Assembly: GCA_937876465.1 (NCBI GenBank)
Contig: CALEHV010000051.1
Location: 1-5,076 of the forward strand
DNA length: 5,076 bases
Direction: 5' to 3'
Origin: an uncultured Bacillota bacterium
GTDB lineage: Bacteria; Bacillota_I; Bacilli_A; RFN20; CAG-826
The position numbers and the translations under genes are program-made. Position 1 is the first letter of the stretch, and each line of letters begins with the position of its first letter. The notes under the pieces are model-generated. The model was not told where the DNA came from. It did no database searches and saw only the letters and a list, made by a program, of their open reading frames with translations. Positions 5,022 to 5,076 of the stretch are shown in pieces.

Positions 5022-5076
5022 TGGCGGAGAGTTAGGGATTCGAACCCTAGACACCATTGCTGATGTGCCGGTTTTC
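5022..5076 (-). tRNA. tRNA-Ser, 3' part (5' part beyond the window)
   Basis: Read on the minus strand, the 3' end is ACTCTCC + discriminator G + encoded CCA (TGG at 5022-5024 on +). It is preceded by a T arm with stem TAGGG/CCCTA and loop TTCGAAT, and a long variable arm (CAC...GTG) as in class II tRNAs. At the window edge is GAAA followed by stem bases ACCGG, the 3' side of the anticodon loop, giving an anticodon ending in GA. Discriminator G, the long variable arm and NGA together indicate serine; the first anticodon base (U, C or G) is outside the window. It runs in the same direction as the HTH-VWA operon. Confidence 0.92.

Noticed and set aside
5022..5076. Integration site with a duplicated tRNA 3' end
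   Set aside because: No second copy of the tRNA T-arm or CCA end is present elsewhere in the window, so no att pair can be claimed.

Overview
The window is AT-rich DNA with compact, mostly same-strand genes. It has a CCA-encoding tRNA, GGAGG-type ribosome sites, TGG for tryptophan and TGA as a stop, and traces of the MEP isoprenoid genes ispE and ispD. This fits a low-GC Bacillota (Firmicutes) such as a clostridial or erysipelotrichial gut-type bacterium; the genus cannot be read from the sequence.

Layout from left to right: (1) the last codons of an unrecognised + strand gene and a hairpin terminator lying between converging transcripts (1-105). (2) A decayed patch on the minus strand (123-514) with the N-terminal stub of ispD and the C-terminal piece of ispE, the latter frameshifted by a 10-bp duplication. 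(3) A minus-strand pair of DNA methyltransferase genes: a cytosine-C5 enzyme (323-1195) whose 3' end has been replaced by ispE sequence, and a complete-looking N6-adenine enzyme (1195-3087), joined by a TAATG overlap. No restriction endonuclease is visible. (4) A regulatory gap (3088-3280) with an extended -10 promoter and two inverted repeats. (5) A minus-strand pair: a small VWA-domain protein (3281-3892) preceded by a hairpin that contains its own Shine-Dalgarno sequence, and a 252-residue protein with an unrecognised N-terminal half and an Xre-like helix-turn-helix C-terminal half (3969-4727). (6) A gap of about 290 bases with a cluster of three AGCGCT motifs at exact 19-bp spacing, then a tRNA terminator and the 3' part of a tRNA-Ser gene running in the same direction (5022-5076).

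Reading: a variable block lies between a tRNA-Ser gene and wrecked housekeeping sequence. The methyltransferase pair looks like what is left of a restriction-modification locus after a deletion joined it to ispE; the cytosine enzyme has lost its target-recognition region and motifs IX and X and is probably dead, while the adenine enzyme may still work. The HTH/VWA pair is the least explained part. Its domain types occur in bacterial stress and conflict loci, and the N-terminal domain, the SD-masking hairpin and the upstream repeats suggest a regulated two-gene module of unknown function. Everything about function here is inferred from motifs recognised by eye; no database search was possible.
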